Part shown: positions 8,608-16,920 of the stretch, in pieces | Layout: each line of letters opens with the position of its first letter | Numbering within the stretch: position 1 is the first letter of the stretch | Source of the DNA: Alloyangia pacifica | Lineage (GTDB): Bacteria > Pseudomonadota > Alphaproteobacteria > Rhodobacterales > Rhodobacteraceae | Assembly: GCF_900116195.1 (NCBI RefSeq) | Contig: NZ_FOZW01000008.1 | Span: 1-64,000 of the forward strand | Direction of reading: 5' to 3' | DNA length: 64,000 nucleotides | Program-made: the position numbers and the translations under genes | The notes under the pieces: generated by a model | The model's input: the letters and a program-made list of their open reading frames with translations, nothing else | Told to the model about the DNA's origin: nothing | Databases searched by the model: none

Positions 8608-9102
8608 TCAGAAGCCGAAGGGCTTCGTCAGCACGCCCTTCGGGAACTGCGTGCCGAGCGCCGAATGGAAGAAGATCTGCAGCAGGATCGGCCCGCCGAA
8701 GGCAAGCAGCGCGATCCAGACCGCATGGCCGCGTTCGCCGGTCATCAGCACGATGCAGAGCGTGAGCAGCACCGTCGAGAGCAGGAATCCGAGCAGCGGA
8801 ATGGCCACGAGAAAGAGCACGAAGGCCAGCATCAGCCCGGCGAAGCGCACCGTCATGCGCGCCGGGGTGCTGCCGTCGGTCTCGACCGGCTCCTCGGCCG
8901 CACGGGGGCGGGTGAAAGCCAGAAGCAGCACCAGCGCGCCGAGCGCGATCCCCGCGAGCGAGACGGTCCGCGGCCACATGTCCGGCGGCGGGGCAAAGCC
9001 CGGGATGAAGGCCGGGCGCGGCACGAAGGCGGGGACGAGAACGAAGGCGGTCAGCGCGAAGAAGGCGACAATGATCAGCCCCCGCAGGACGGGCTTGGGC
9101 AT
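8608..9102 (-). CDS. tctB: Tripartite tricarboxylate transporter, small permease TctB
   Basis: 164 residues with four hydrophobic segments (for example LIIVAFFALTAFVLVPAF and the GLMLAFVLFLVAIPLLGFLL region), matching the TctB family in size and topology. It partners TctA in the inner membrane. The 141-bp gap between it and tctC contains two strong hairpins. Confidence 0.88.
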   Translation of the reverse strand: MPKPVLRGLIIVAFFALTAFVLVPAFVPRPAFIPGFAPPPDMWPRTVSLAGIALGALVLLLAFTRPRAAEEPVETDGSTPARMTVRFAGLMLAFVLFLVAIPLLGFLLSTVLLTLCIVLMTGERGHAVWIALLAFGGPILLQIFFHSALGTQFPKGVLTKPFGF

Positions 9103-9152
9103 GAGGACGTTCCTGGGAAATGAGAGGCCCCGGCACGGCGGGGCGAGGCGGT

Positions 9153-9230
9153 GGCGCGGCCTTGCTGGCAGGGCCGCGCCGACGGGTCGGCAGGTCGGAT
9201 GTCAGACGGGCCGCGACGAGGCGCGGCCCG
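9153..9230 (-). other. Two tandem hairpins between tctC and tctB
   Basis: Hairpin 1 has 9-bp arms GGCGCGGCC (9153-9161) and GGCCGCGCC (9172-9180). Hairpin 2 has 9-bp arms CGGGCCGCG (9207-9215) and CGCGGCCCG (9222-9230). The right arms of the two are complementary over 10 bases, so an alternative long-range pairing is possible. The position suggests transcript stabilisation and partial termination after the binding-protein gene. Confidence 0.55.
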
Positions 9231-9243
9231 GAGCGGCAGGCGC

Positions 9244-10215
9244 TCAGTTCGACAGGTAGCCGAAGTCCTGCGCGAGACCGTGGAACAGCTCGTACTGGCT
9301 CTTGGCGTAGTCGGTCATGTCGACGTCGCCGATGGTCGAGATCGAGCCGCGGCGTGCCGCGAGGTCGAGCCACTTCTCGTCGGTGGCCACCTGGCCCAGC
9401 ACGTCATGCCACTTGGCAACCACGTCCTCGGGCAGGTCCTTGGGGCCGTAGAGCGCGCTCCAGCCGGCGATCTGGCCGGCCTTTTCGTAGCCGAGCTCGG
9501 CGGCGGTGGCGACGTCGGGCAGGCTCTCCATGCGCTTCGGGGCAAAGACCATCAGCGCCTTCATGTCGCCGCTCTCGATGTGCGGCATCAGCGAGGCCGC
9601 CGCCATGGCGACGAAATCGACGTGGCCGCCGAGCAGCGCGGTCGCGAGGGCACCGCCGCCCTTGTAGGGCACGAGGGTCGCGGCGGTCAGCGGGTCAAGG
9701 TCATTGTCGGCCAGCAGCGCCTGGGTGGTGAAGCCGTCGATCGCGGTCGCGCCCGAGGCGGCATAGGTCATGCGGCCGTTGCTGTCCTTGATCGCCGCTA
9801 CAAGCTCTTCAACCGAGTTGTAGGGCGCATCGCCGCGCACGGCGAGGATCATCGGCGTGGCTTCGAGCGCGCCGAGGAAGGTGTAGGCGTCCCACTCCAC
9901 GGCGTTGCCGGGGGTCACGGCCGGCGACAGCGCCATGCCGACACGGGCGAGCAGCAGCGTGTAGCCATCCGGCTCAGCTTCGGAGACCGAGCGCGCGCCG
10001 TTCATGCCGCCTGCGCCGGGCTTGTTCATCACGGTGACCGGTTGGCCGAGGAACGGCTGCGCGGTTTCCGCCAGCGCGCGACCGGCGAGGTCCGAGGCGC
10101 CACCCGGGCCGTAGGGAACGACGAGCGTCACCGCCTGATCGGGATAGTCCTGGGCCGCCGCGGGCCCGGTTGCTGCGATCACGGCAAGCGCGATCGTGCC
10201 AAGAAGTTTTTTCAT
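9244..10215 (-). CDS. tctC: Tripartite tricarboxylate transporter substrate-binding protein TctC
   Basis: 323 residues from the ATG at 10215 (MKKLLGTIALAVIAAT), preceded by GAGG; an upstream in-frame ATG adds 18 residues before the signal peptide and is less likely. A cleavable signal peptide ends near AAAQ, followed by YPDQAVTLVVPYGPGGASD, the start of the Bug/TctC fold, and later NKPGAGG. It is a periplasmic binding protein that would deliver a carboxylate-type ligand to TctAB. As the first gene of tctCBA-argE, it is transcribed away from a LysR regulator. The ligand is unknown. Confidence 0.94.
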   Translation of the reverse strand: MKKLLGTIALAVIAATGPAAAQDYPDQAVTLVVPYGPGGASDLAGRALAETAQPFLGQPVTVMNKPGAGGMNGARSVSEAEPDGYTLLLARVGMALSPAVTPGNAVEWDAYTFLGALEATPMILAVRGDAPYNSVEELVAAIKDSNGRMTYAASGATAIDGFTTQALLADNDLDPLTAATLVPYKGGGALATALLGGHVDFVAMAAASLMPHIESGDMKALMVFAPKRMESLPDVATAAELGYEKAGQIAGWSALYGPKDLPEDVVAKWHDVLGQVATDEKWLDLAARRGSISTIGDVDMTDYAKSQYELFHGLAQDFGYLSN

Positions 10216-10272
10216 GATTACCTCACATCTGCTCCGGCGCGGGCCGGACTGTTGGATGTGGTGCACCATTCA

Positions 10273-10325
10273 CAGTATGCGAGAATTGACAATGGCGGAG
10301 AAGAAATTGCACAATATGCATACTG
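10273..10325. promoter_or_regulatory. Divergent control region of tctC and its LysR regulator
   Basis: CAGTATGC (10273-10280) and GCATACTG (10318-10325) form a perfect 8-bp inverted repeat with a 37-bp spacer that contains an ATTG-CA-CAAT dyad. The region lies between tctC and the LysR gene, where an operator for the latter is expected. Confidence 0.4.
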
Positions 10326-10336
10326 AGGGAGAGTGA

Positions 10337-11248
10337 ATGTTCAAGACACGGGAATTGGAGGCTTTTGACGCCTACATGCGCCTCGGCGGCGTCAAGATGG
10401 CGGCAGAGGACCTTGAGGCAAGCCAGCCGATGGTCAGCCGTCTGCTCTCCTCGCTGGAGGAAAAGGTCGGCTTCGATCTGTTTCTACGCAAACGGAATCG
10501 CCTCGCGCCGACGCCCGAGGCATTCCGTTTTCACCAGACCGTGGTGCGGCATCTGGCCGGGCTGCGCAGCCTCGAACAGGAGGCGGTGGCGATCTCCAAC
10601 GGTCAGGTCGGGCACCTGGTGATCGCCGCCCAGCCGATCTTCTGCGACACCTTCCTGCTCGACGCACTGCAGAGCTTCCGCGAGACCCATCCGCTTGCCA
10701 CGGTGCAGATCGTCGATGTCGGCATGGCCGAGCTGCTACGGATGATCAGCGAGCAGCGCTGCGATCTCGCCTTCGGGATCACGCTCAACGCGGAGGCCTT
10801 CGGCGGCGACGCGCGGGCGCTCGCGCACTGCGCGGCGCATTGCATCCTGCCAAAGGGGCATCCGCTTGGCGATGTTGAGGAAATTCCCCTCCCCCGCTTG
10901 CGCAAGGAATGGTTCATCGACCTTGCCGAGGGCAGCCCTCTGCGCCAGCGCGTCGACCACATGATGGAGACGATCAACGTCGATCGCCCGATCGCCGCCG
11001 AGTTGCGCACACTGCACGGGGTGGTGCGGCTGGTCGAACGCGGGGTCGGGGTGGCGATCGTCGATCCGGTGGCGAGCCAGCTGCTTGACCCCGAGAAGGT
11101 GACCTCGCACCGGCTGATCCCCGCGATCACCTGGGACATCGCCCAGTTCGTGCCGCAGGGCCGCCCGCTCAGCGCGGTCGGCCTGGCCTTCGCCGAGGCC
11201 GTGGAGGCCGAGATCGACAGGCTCAAGCTGGCGGGGGTGGTGAGCTGA
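10337..11248 (+). CDS. LysR family transcriptional regulator
   Basis: 303 residues. The DNA-binding domain lies at residues 1-60 (KMAAEDLEASQPMVSRLLSS, then FDLFLRKRNRLAPT), followed by the periplasmic-binding-like effector domain. It is divergent from the tctCBA-argE operon with 121 bp between starts, so it most likely controls that transporter and itself. The start follows GAGGGAGAGTGA. Confidence 0.93.
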   Translation: MFKTRELEAFDAYMRLGGVKMAAEDLEASQPMVSRLLSSLEEKVGFDLFLRKRNRLAPTPEAFRFHQTVVRHLAGLRSLEQEAVAISNGQVGHLVIAAQPIFCDTFLLDALQSFRETHPLATVQIVDVGMAELLRMISEQRCDLAFGITLNAEAFGGDARALAHCAAHCILPKGHPLGDVEEIPLPRLRKEWFIDLAEGSPLRQRVDHMMETINVDRPIAAELRTLHGVVRLVERGVGVAIVDPVASQLLDPEKVTSHRLIPAITWDIAQFVPQGRPLSAVGLAFAEAVEAEIDRLKLAGVVS

Positions 11249-11353
11249 GGCCGGGCCGGGAAACGAGGGTTCGATCCGGGGTTCGGCACATGACGCACGA
11301 CCATGGACGCGGGGTGCCGCCGGTACACCCGGCAGCACCCGGACTGCTTCAGC

Positions 11354-11369
11354 GCGGGCCGAGGCCCGC
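11354..11369. terminator. Stem between convergent genes
   Basis: GCGGGCC (11354-11360) and GGCCCGC (11363-11369) are perfectly complementary, lying between the 3' ends of the LysR gene and the FAD oxidoreductase gene. The 2-nt gap means the innermost pairs would have to open. It is a weak candidate. Confidence 0.3.
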
Positions 11370-11375
11370 CCCCGA

Positions 11376-12632
11376 TCAGGTCAGCCCGCCGAGGCGGCGG
11401 ACTTCCGCGCCGACGGTCTCGCCGTCTTCCGCGCCGATGGCGGCGGCGATGCCGGCAGCCTCGCCGGTGGCGAAGGCAGTGCCCATCACCCGCACCGATC
11501 CGTAGGCGACGGGGTCCGCCCCGATGACCCGCCCGGCGACGAAGAGGTTCTCCAGCCCGCGCACCCGCAGACTGTCGAGCGGCACCGAGGCGTAGCCTGG
11601 CCCGCCCACCGAGTGGTACACCGGCTTGCCGGCCTCGCCATGCAGCTCCGCCGGCCAGGCGGCGCGCGCCACGCTGTCGGGGCGTTGCCGCCCGCTGGCC
11701 AGGTCCTGTCCGGTCATCTCGTAGCGGGTGGCGGGATGGCGGCTCTCGCGGATGCCGATTTGCGGACCAGACTGGGCGAGGAAGCAGCGCTCGAAGCCGG
11801 GCACATGCGCGCGCAGCATCGCCACGTAGTCATGCGCCATCTCCCGCGCGCGCTGCTCGGCCCAGGTAAAGCTGCTCGAGCTGAGGTCGCGCAGGGCAAG
11901 GTCGATGATCATCCACCACATGTCGCCGGTCCCGGGAATGCGCGTATAGATGCCGCCGTCGTCGCGGGTGATCGGATAGGCCCCGCTTGCATTGTAGTGC
12001 CGGACCGCCGCCTTGATCGCCTCGCGGTCGAAGGGCACCTCCGGGTCGAGACCCGAGATCCGGATGGGGGCCGAGACCGCCTGGAGCCGGCCCTGATCAT
12101 CGCCCTCGCGCATGGCGATGCCGGCGACGAGCGAGAGGTTGGCATCCCCCGTCGCATCGACGAAACCTTCGGCGGCGATGCGGCGGCGCCCCTCCATCCC
12201 GGCGACGGTGACGGATTCGATCCGGTTGGCGGTCCGCGTCGCAGCGGCGACACGCGAATGCAGCAGCACGTCGACGCCATGGTCGGCCAGCACCCGGTCG
12301 AACGCCAGCTTGGTGCCCTCGGGATTCAGCAGGATGATCCAGTTTCCGGTGGTCTCGGAGTTGTAGGCCTCGCCGGTCATGCCGCAACTGCGCATGGCCT
12401 CCAGCACGAGGTCACCGGCGCCGCCGACGGCCTTGATCGGGGTGCGCCCCTGCTGAAAGAAGCCGCAGTAGGCCAGCACCTGCGAGGTCGTCGCCGCCCC
12501 GCCGAGGAAGCCGTATTTCTCGACGAGGCAGACCTTGGCCCCGGCGCGGGCGGCACCGAGCGCCGCGCCGACACCGGCTGCCCCGCCGCCGGCGACGATG
12601 ACGTCGTATTCGCTTTCGATCTTGCGGCTCAT
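11376..12632 (-). CDS. FAD-dependent oxidoreductase (FAD_oxidored family)
   Basis: 418 residues from the ATG at 12632, which overlaps the permease stop as ATGA. The N-terminal FAD motif is DVIVAGGGAAGVGAALGAA (about residues 9-27), followed by CLVEKYGFLGGAATT, and the C-terminal FAD closure reads GENLFVAGRVIGADP-like (ENLFVAGRVIGADPVA). This matches the FAD-dependent oxidoreductase family often found beside transporters in alphaproteobacteria. The reaction is unknown. Translational coupling to an ABC permease implies that it acts on the imported compound or a derivative. Confidence 0.85.
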   Translation of the reverse strand: MSRKIESEYDVIVAGGGAAGVGAALGAARAGAKVCLVEKYGFLGGAATTSQVLAYCGFFQQGRTPIKAVGGAGDLVLEAMRSCGMTGEAYNSETTGNWIILLNPEGTKLAFDRVLADHGVDVLLHSRVAAATRTANRIESVTVAGMEGRRRIAAEGFVDATGDANLSLVAGIAMREGDDQGRLQAVSAPIRISGLDPEVPFDREAIKAAVRHYNASGAYPITRDDGGIYTRIPGTGDMWWMIIDLALRDLSSSSFTWAEQRAREMAHDYVAMLRAHVPGFERCFLAQSGPQIGIRESRHPATRYEMTGQDLASGRQRPDSVARAAWPAELHGEAGKPVYHSVGGPGYASVPLDSLRVRGLENLFVAGRVIGADPVAYGSVRVMGTAFATGEAAGIAAAIGAEDGETVGAEVRRLGGLT

Positions 12633-13441
12633 GTGCGCCACCCCAGCACGTGCTTTTCGACCGCGCCCACGGCGGCCGACAGAAGCACGCCCAGCAGCGA
12701 CAGGATCGTCACCCCGGCAAACAGGCGCTCGAGATCGTAGAGCGAGCCCGCCTGCAGGATATAGGCGCCGATGCCATGCTCCGCGCCGAGCATTTCGGCG
12801 GCCACCAGCAGGATGATCGCAATCGCGAGGCTGACCCGCAGACCCGACAGGATGCCGGGCATAGCGCCGGGCAGCACGATGCGGAAGACCACGGTCGACC
12901 AGCGCAGGCCGAAGCTCTGACCCATCCGGATCAGCGAGCGATCGACGTTGTCGACGGCGCCATAGGTCGAGACCACCGTCGGGGTGAAGGTCCCGAAGGC
13001 GATGAGCGCATATTTCGAGGCCTCGTCGATGCCGAACCAGATCACGAAGAGCGGCAGCAGCGCGATCTTGGGGATCGGGAAGATCGCGGCCACCAGCGGC
13101 ACGAGACCGGCCCTGGCAAAGGAGAAAAGGCCGATCATCACGCCGACGGCGATCCCCACGGTGGCGCCGATGGTGCCGCCGACGAGCAGCCGCATCAGCG
13201 AGGGCGCGAGGTTGGTCCAGAGCGCGCCCGAGGCGGCGAGATCCCAGAGCGTCAGGAAGACGTCCGAGGGACGCGGCACGGTGAGCGACGAGATGAACCC
13301 GGCGCGCGTGCCCCATTCGAGGAAGGCGATCAGGAGCACGAAGACAAGCGCGCCGACCCAACGCGGCGAAGACGGGCGGAAGCCGCCGCCGCGGAACTCG
13401 ACCGGGCGGACGTCTGGGGTCTGGGTTGCGATGTCAGTCAT
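12629..13441 (-). CDS. ABC transporter permease, SsuC/TauC family
   Basis: 270 residues with about six membrane spans. A cytoplasmic EAA-like loop follows the SFGLRWSTVVFRIVLPGAMP stretch, the coupling motif of the nitrate/sulfonate/taurine importer group. It forms the translocation channel with the ATPase encoded just upstream, which it overlaps by 8 bp. The substrate class (sulfonate, nitrate, taurine, pyrimidine precursor or aromatic acid) cannot be told from the permease. Confidence 0.92.
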   Translation of the reverse strand: MTDIATQTPDVRPVEFRGGGFRPSSPRWVGALVFVLLIAFLEWGTRAGFISSLTVPRPSDVFLTLWDLAASGALWTNLAPSLMRLLVGGTIGATVGIAVGVMIGLFSFARAGLVPLVAAIFPIPKIALLPLFVIWFGIDEASKYALIAFGTFTPTVVSTYGAVDNVDRSLIRMGQSFGLRWSTVVFRIVLPGAMPGILSGLRVSLAIAIILLVAAEMLGAEHGIGAYILQAGSLYDLERLFAGVTILSLLGVLLSAAVGAVEKHVLGWRT

Positions 13442-14201
13442 CGATCAATTCCATATCGGCGGCCTCGGCCTCTGCGCGCATGAGCGCCCAGAGATGCTGC
13501 TGGGTGCGTTCGAGCTCGGGGTCGGTGGCGCTGCGATCCGCGAGGGGGGTGTCGATCTCGACCACCTCGTTGATCTTTCCGGGGCGGCGCGACAGCACGA
13601 CGATCTGGTGGCCCAGGCGCACGGCTTCGGCCAGGTTGTGGGTGACGTAGACGGCGGTGAAGGGCGAACGGGTCCAGAGGTCCACGAGGTCATCCATCAG
13701 CAGCTCGCGCGTCTGGCTGTCGAGCGCCGAAAGCGGCTCGTCCATCAGCAGCACTGCGGGATTGACAGCCAGCGCCCGGGCGATGGCGACGCGCTGCTTC
13801 ATGCCGCCCGACAGCTGCTTGGGCAGCGCCTTGCGGAAATCGCTCAGCTTGGTGCGGGCCAGCACATCGCTGATGATCTCATCGGCCCGCTTCTTCGGCA
13901 CGCCGTGGTCCGACAGGATCAGCGAGATATTCCCCTCCACCGTGCGCCACGGCAGCAGCGCGAAATCCTGGAACACGTAGGTGAGGGGGTTGATGCTGTC
14001 GGCCGGCGGCTCGCCGACCTGGCTCACCGTCCCCGATGTGGGGCGCTCGAGGCCGCCGAGAAAGCGCAGCAGAGTGGATTTTCCGCAGCCCGAGGGGCCC
14101 ACGATGCAGACGATGCGCCCCTTGGGTATGGAGAGGTCGATATTGCGGATGACCTCGACATCGCCATAGCAATGCGAGACCCCTTCGAGTCTGAGTTCCA
14201 T
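13434..14201 (-). CDS. ABC transporter ATP-binding protein, SsuB/TauB family
   Basis: 255 residues. Walker A is GPSGCGKST (residues 35-43), the signature LSGGMKQRVAIARAL, Walker B VLLMDEPLSALD and the switch histidine in VYVTHNLAEA. It is cytoplasmic and energises the adjacent permease. It overlaps the permease gene by 8 bp and lies 58 bp after the binding-protein gene, with a perfect hairpin in that gap. Confidence 0.95.
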   Translation of the reverse strand: MELRLEGVSHCYGDVEVIRNIDLSIPKGRIVCIVGPSGCGKSTLLRFLGGLERPTSGTVSQVGEPPADSINPLTYVFQDFALLPWRTVEGNISLILSDHGVPKKRADEIISDVLARTKLSDFRKALPKQLSGGMKQRVAIARALAVNPAVLLMDEPLSALDSQTRELLMDDLVDLWTRSPFTAVYVTHNLAEAVRLGHQIVVLSRRPGKINEVVEIDTPLADRSATDPELERTQQHLWALMRAEAEAADMELIDD

Positions 14202-14222
14202 GGTATCTTCCGATGATGGGTG

Positions 14223-14250
14223 GCCGGCCGTTCAGGGTCGAACGGCCGGC
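14223..14250 (-). other. Perfect 11-bp hairpin between binding-protein and ATPase genes
   Basis: GCCGGCCGTTC (14223-14233) and GAACGGCCGGC (14240-14250) pair perfectly around the 6-nt loop AGGGTC, just after the binding-protein stop. Such intercistronic stems commonly protect the upstream message and give high binding-protein expression. Confidence 0.65.
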
Positions 14251-14259
14251 ACTGTCAGG

Positions 14260-15276
14260 TCAGGAACGCGCTTCGACGTAGCTCTCGTCCACGAGCGTCT
14301 CGTAGGCGATGTCGGCCTTCACGAGGTTCTCGGATTTGAACCAGTCAAGCTGATCCATGATCGACGCACGGTTCAGCGACAGGCCCGCGTTGATCCGCAT
14401 CGCGCCGTTGACGATCGGCGCGCGGGCGTCTTCCAGCGCGCGGTCGGGGTAGATGTGCGCCGCGAGCAGCGCGACGATGGCTTCCTGTTCTTCCTCGCTG
14501 GCGCTCTTGTCGACCAGCGCGGCGTTGAAGTCCTCGGCGCCGCGCGACAGCGCCGCGAGGAAGGCCCGGGTCTGCTCGCCCTCGTCCGCCGCGGTCTTGG
14601 CCGAGGTGAAGACCGTCGTCACCTGGTAGTCGGGAATGTAGTCCGCGACCTCACCGATGATCTTGACGGCACCGGCATCGGCCAGCGGCTTGGCGATATG
14701 CGGCACGATGGACCAGGCGTCGATCTGCCCGGACTTGATCGCGCCGATCACCGCGCCGGTTTTCTGCAGCGGCTTGAACTTGAGCTCGGCGTTTTCGGCG
14801 GCGGCGATGCGCGCGCCCATGTAGTGGAAGGACGAGCCCGCCTGGGTCATGCCGAAGGTCTTGCCGTCGAGCTCCGCGGGGCTGGTGAGGCCCGCCTCAT
14901 AGGCCGCGTTCGAGGCGAGGATCTTCTGGCCAGAGATGCCCTTCTCCTCGGTCAGCGCGCCGCCGATCACCTTTGCCACGCCCTTGTCGGCCAGCGAGAT
15001 GAGCCCACCCGAGATCGCCGTCATCGCGTAGTCTGTGTCGCCCGAGGCAATCGCCACGGCCATGGGCTGCGCGGCTTCGAAGAAGTCGAAGTTGACGTCG
15101 AGCCCGGCTTCTTGGAAGTAGCCACGCTCGAAGGCGATGAAGCTGGGCGCATGGCTCACGAAACGCAGCGCGCCGACGTTCACCGCGGTTCCGGCGCGCG
15201 CCGAGCGCACGAGATAGGGGGTCGCCAGGGCGCCGCCGAGGGCGGCCAGCGTGGCACGCCGTGTCAGGGATTTCAT
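14260..15276 (-). CDS. ABC transporter substrate-binding protein, NMT1/SsuA-like
   Basis: 338 residues. The N-terminus (SLTRRATLAALGGALATPYL, ending SARAG) is a signal peptide with an arginine pair, possibly a Tat signal. The mature part follows the NMT1/SsuA fold (SHAPSFIAFERGYFQEAGLD, then GDTDYAMTAISGG). The periplasmic ligand is not identifiable. The gene is first in a four-gene operon (binding protein, ATPase, permease, FAD oxidoreductase) and is preceded by GGAGGAG. The GntR gene 51 bp further upstream lies on the same strand and may control the set. Confidence 0.92.
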   Translation of the reverse strand: MKSLTRRATLAALGGALATPYLVRSARAGTAVNVGALRFVSHAPSFIAFERGYFQEAGLDVNFDFFEAAQPMAVAIASGDTDYAMTAISGGLISLADKGVAKVIGGALTEEKGISGQKILASNAAYEAGLTSPAELDGKTFGMTQAGSSFHYMGARIAAAENAELKFKPLQKTGAVIGAIKSGQIDAWSIVPHIAKPLADAGAVKIIGEVADYIPDYQVTTVFTSAKTAADEGEQTRAFLAALSRGAEDFNAALVDKSASEEEQEAIVALLAAHIYPDRALEDARAPIVNGAMRINAGLSLNRASIMDQLDWFKSENLVKADIAYETLVDESYVEARS

Positions 15277-15327
15277 GTGGGGGTCTCCTCCTTCAGGTAG
15301 TTGCCTCGGACCGAGGCAGGGGTAATC

Positions 15328-16017
15328 CTAGTGATCGCCCTCCCGCGAGCGCGATGTATCCAGCTCGTGCGCGATGTCGCGGGTGAGCTTGTGAATTGCA
15401 GCATCGACGTCGTGCCCGAGAATGGCTTCGACCATCTCGGCGCGGACCCTGCGCAGCGCACGCGGGTCGCAACGCCCTTCGCGCAGCGCCGCCAGCCGGA
15501 AGCGCCGGGACTGGTCATAGAGCTGGCCAAGCACGCGGATCATGCGCGGCGAGCCGCAGCCCGCGATCAGCTCCTGGTGCAGCGCCCGTCCGGCTTCGTC
15601 CCACATCATGACGGCGCCGTCGGGGTCCGCCAGCAGCCTGTCCGTCGCCCGGTCGGCGGCGTGCAGCGCCGCGACGAGCTTTCCCTCCCAGGCGATGTCG
15701 GCCTTTTGCATCGCCCATTTGAGGGCGAGCGGCTCCAGCTCCGCGCGCAGCTTGATGATGTCCTGCAGGTCGGCCTCGGTGGCCGAGGCGACGCGAAACC
15801 CTCTCTGCGCGGTGGCCTCCACCAGCCCCTCGGAGGCCAGCAACGTCAGGGCCTCGCGCACGGAATGGTTCGAGCCCCCGTAGCGGGCACGCAGGTCTTC
15901 GATCTTCAGCTTGGAGTCCGGGGGCAGCTCCCCGAAGGCAATGTCCCTCCGAAGCGAGGCAGCCACGACCGACACCACGGTCTCCGCTGTCGTCTTATGA
16001 GGCTTGCGGCCGAACAT
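15328..16017 (-). CDS. GntR family transcriptional regulator (FadR/FCD subfamily)
   Basis: 229 residues. The winged helix spans residues 10-75 (LPPDSKLKIEDLRARYGGSN, then HSVREALTLLASEGLVE), followed by an all-helical FCD effector domain (DIIKLRAELEPLALKWAM, with histidines downstream that usually bind a metal). It is divergent from the shikimate dehydrogenase-like gene and upstream of the ABC operon on its own strand, so it could govern both. The effector is probably a small carboxylate (family knowledge). Confidence 0.93.
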   Translation of the reverse strand: MFGRKPHKTTAETVVSVVAASLRRDIAFGELPPDSKLKIEDLRARYGGSNHSVREALTLLASEGLVEATAQRGFRVASATEADLQDIIKLRAELEPLALKWAMQKADIAWEGKLVAALHAADRATDRLLADPDGAVMMWDEAGRALHQELIAGCGSPRMIRVLGQLYDQSRRFRLAALREGRCDPRALRRVRAEMVEAILGHDVDAAIHKLTRDIAHELDTSRSREGDH

Positions 16018-16125
16018 CGCGCCGGACCCTTTCGTTACTTGATCTCAAAAATGTGTAACTTTACTAAAAGTGTTCGAGATGCGGCGTCAAGGGGGGCGCC
16101 ACGCACTGTGCCGAGGAGGACGCGC

Positions 16126-16920
16126 ATGGAAACGACCCGGACAGCGACGCAGGTGATTCCGATCCTTGGGGATCCCGTGGCGCAGGTGGCTACTCCCGCG
16201 CTCTGGAACGAGGTATTTCGCGCAAGGGGGCAGGACGCCATCTGCGTGCCCCTAGACCTTCCCGCCGCCGGGCTCGCGCCGTTTCTGGAGTGTGTGCGCC
16301 AGGCCCGCAACGTGCCCGGTTTCCTGAGCACCGTACCGCACAAGGCTTCACTTGCATCGGCCTGCGACGCGCTGTCGGACACCGCGAGGCTGCTCGGTGT
16401 CGTCAACACCGTCCGGCTGACCGAGGGTGGCCGGATGGTCGGCGACATGTTCGACGGTCAAGGCATGCTGGATGCGATCGAAATGACGGGCGTGGCGCTG
16501 GCCGGCGCGCGCCTGGCGATCTGCGGCGCCGGCGCTGCGGGAGGAGCCATCGCGATCGAGGCTGCCAAACGCGGTGCGCGCGAGATTGCCCTGATCGACA
16601 CCGACGCGGCCCGCACCGCCGCCCTCGCGGAAAAACTCGCCGCTGTGGCCGCCCTGCAGATCCGCACGGATTTGCCCGGCAGCGCCGACATCCTGGTGAA
16701 CGCCTCACCCGCCGGAAGCCCGGGCGCCGCGCCGCCGCCCTTCGGCGCGGCACTCATCGCAGGCGCACGCTGCGTCGCTGAGGCGCTCACGGACCCGGAA
16801 GAGACCGAGCTGCTGAAAACCGCGCGCCGGGCCGGCATCGCCACTGTCCCCGGCCGCGAAATGGCCCGCTGCCAGGCGCTCCGCATGCGCGCTTTCCTCG
16901 GCCTCGAGACCACCGGCTGA
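16126..16920 (+). CDS. Shikimate/quinate dehydrogenase-like protein
   Basis: 264 residues from the ATG at 16126, preceded by GAGGAGG at 16113-16119; the longer open frame upstream crosses the GntR gene and is not used. The N-terminal substrate domain keeps the catalytic lysine loop (STVPHKASL), NTVRL and GDMFDGQG, corresponding to the shikimate-binding Lys and Asp. The Rossmann half has ICGAGAAGGAI. It is shorter and more divergent than housekeeping AroE, so it is probably a paralogue acting on a hydroxylated alicyclic acid such as quinate. It stands alone and divergent from a GntR gene. Confidence 0.82.
   Translation: METTRTATQVIPILGDPVAQVATPALWNEVFRARGQDAICVPLDLPAAGLAPFLECVRQARNVPGFLSTVPHKASLASACDALSDTARLLGVVNTVRLTEGGRMVGDMFDGQGMLDAIEMTGVALAGARLAICGAGAAGGAIAIEAAKRGAREIALIDTDAARTAALAEKLAAVAALQIRTDLPGSADILVNASPAGSPGAAPPPFGAALIAGARCVAEALTDPEETELLKTARRAGIATVPGREMARCQALRMRAFLGLETTG

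Noticed and set aside
16034-16059. GTTAC/GTAAC inverted repeat between the GntR and shikimate dehydrogenase-like genes
   Set aside because: Five-base arms 16 bp apart are expected by chance. It could be a GntR operator but is not supported.
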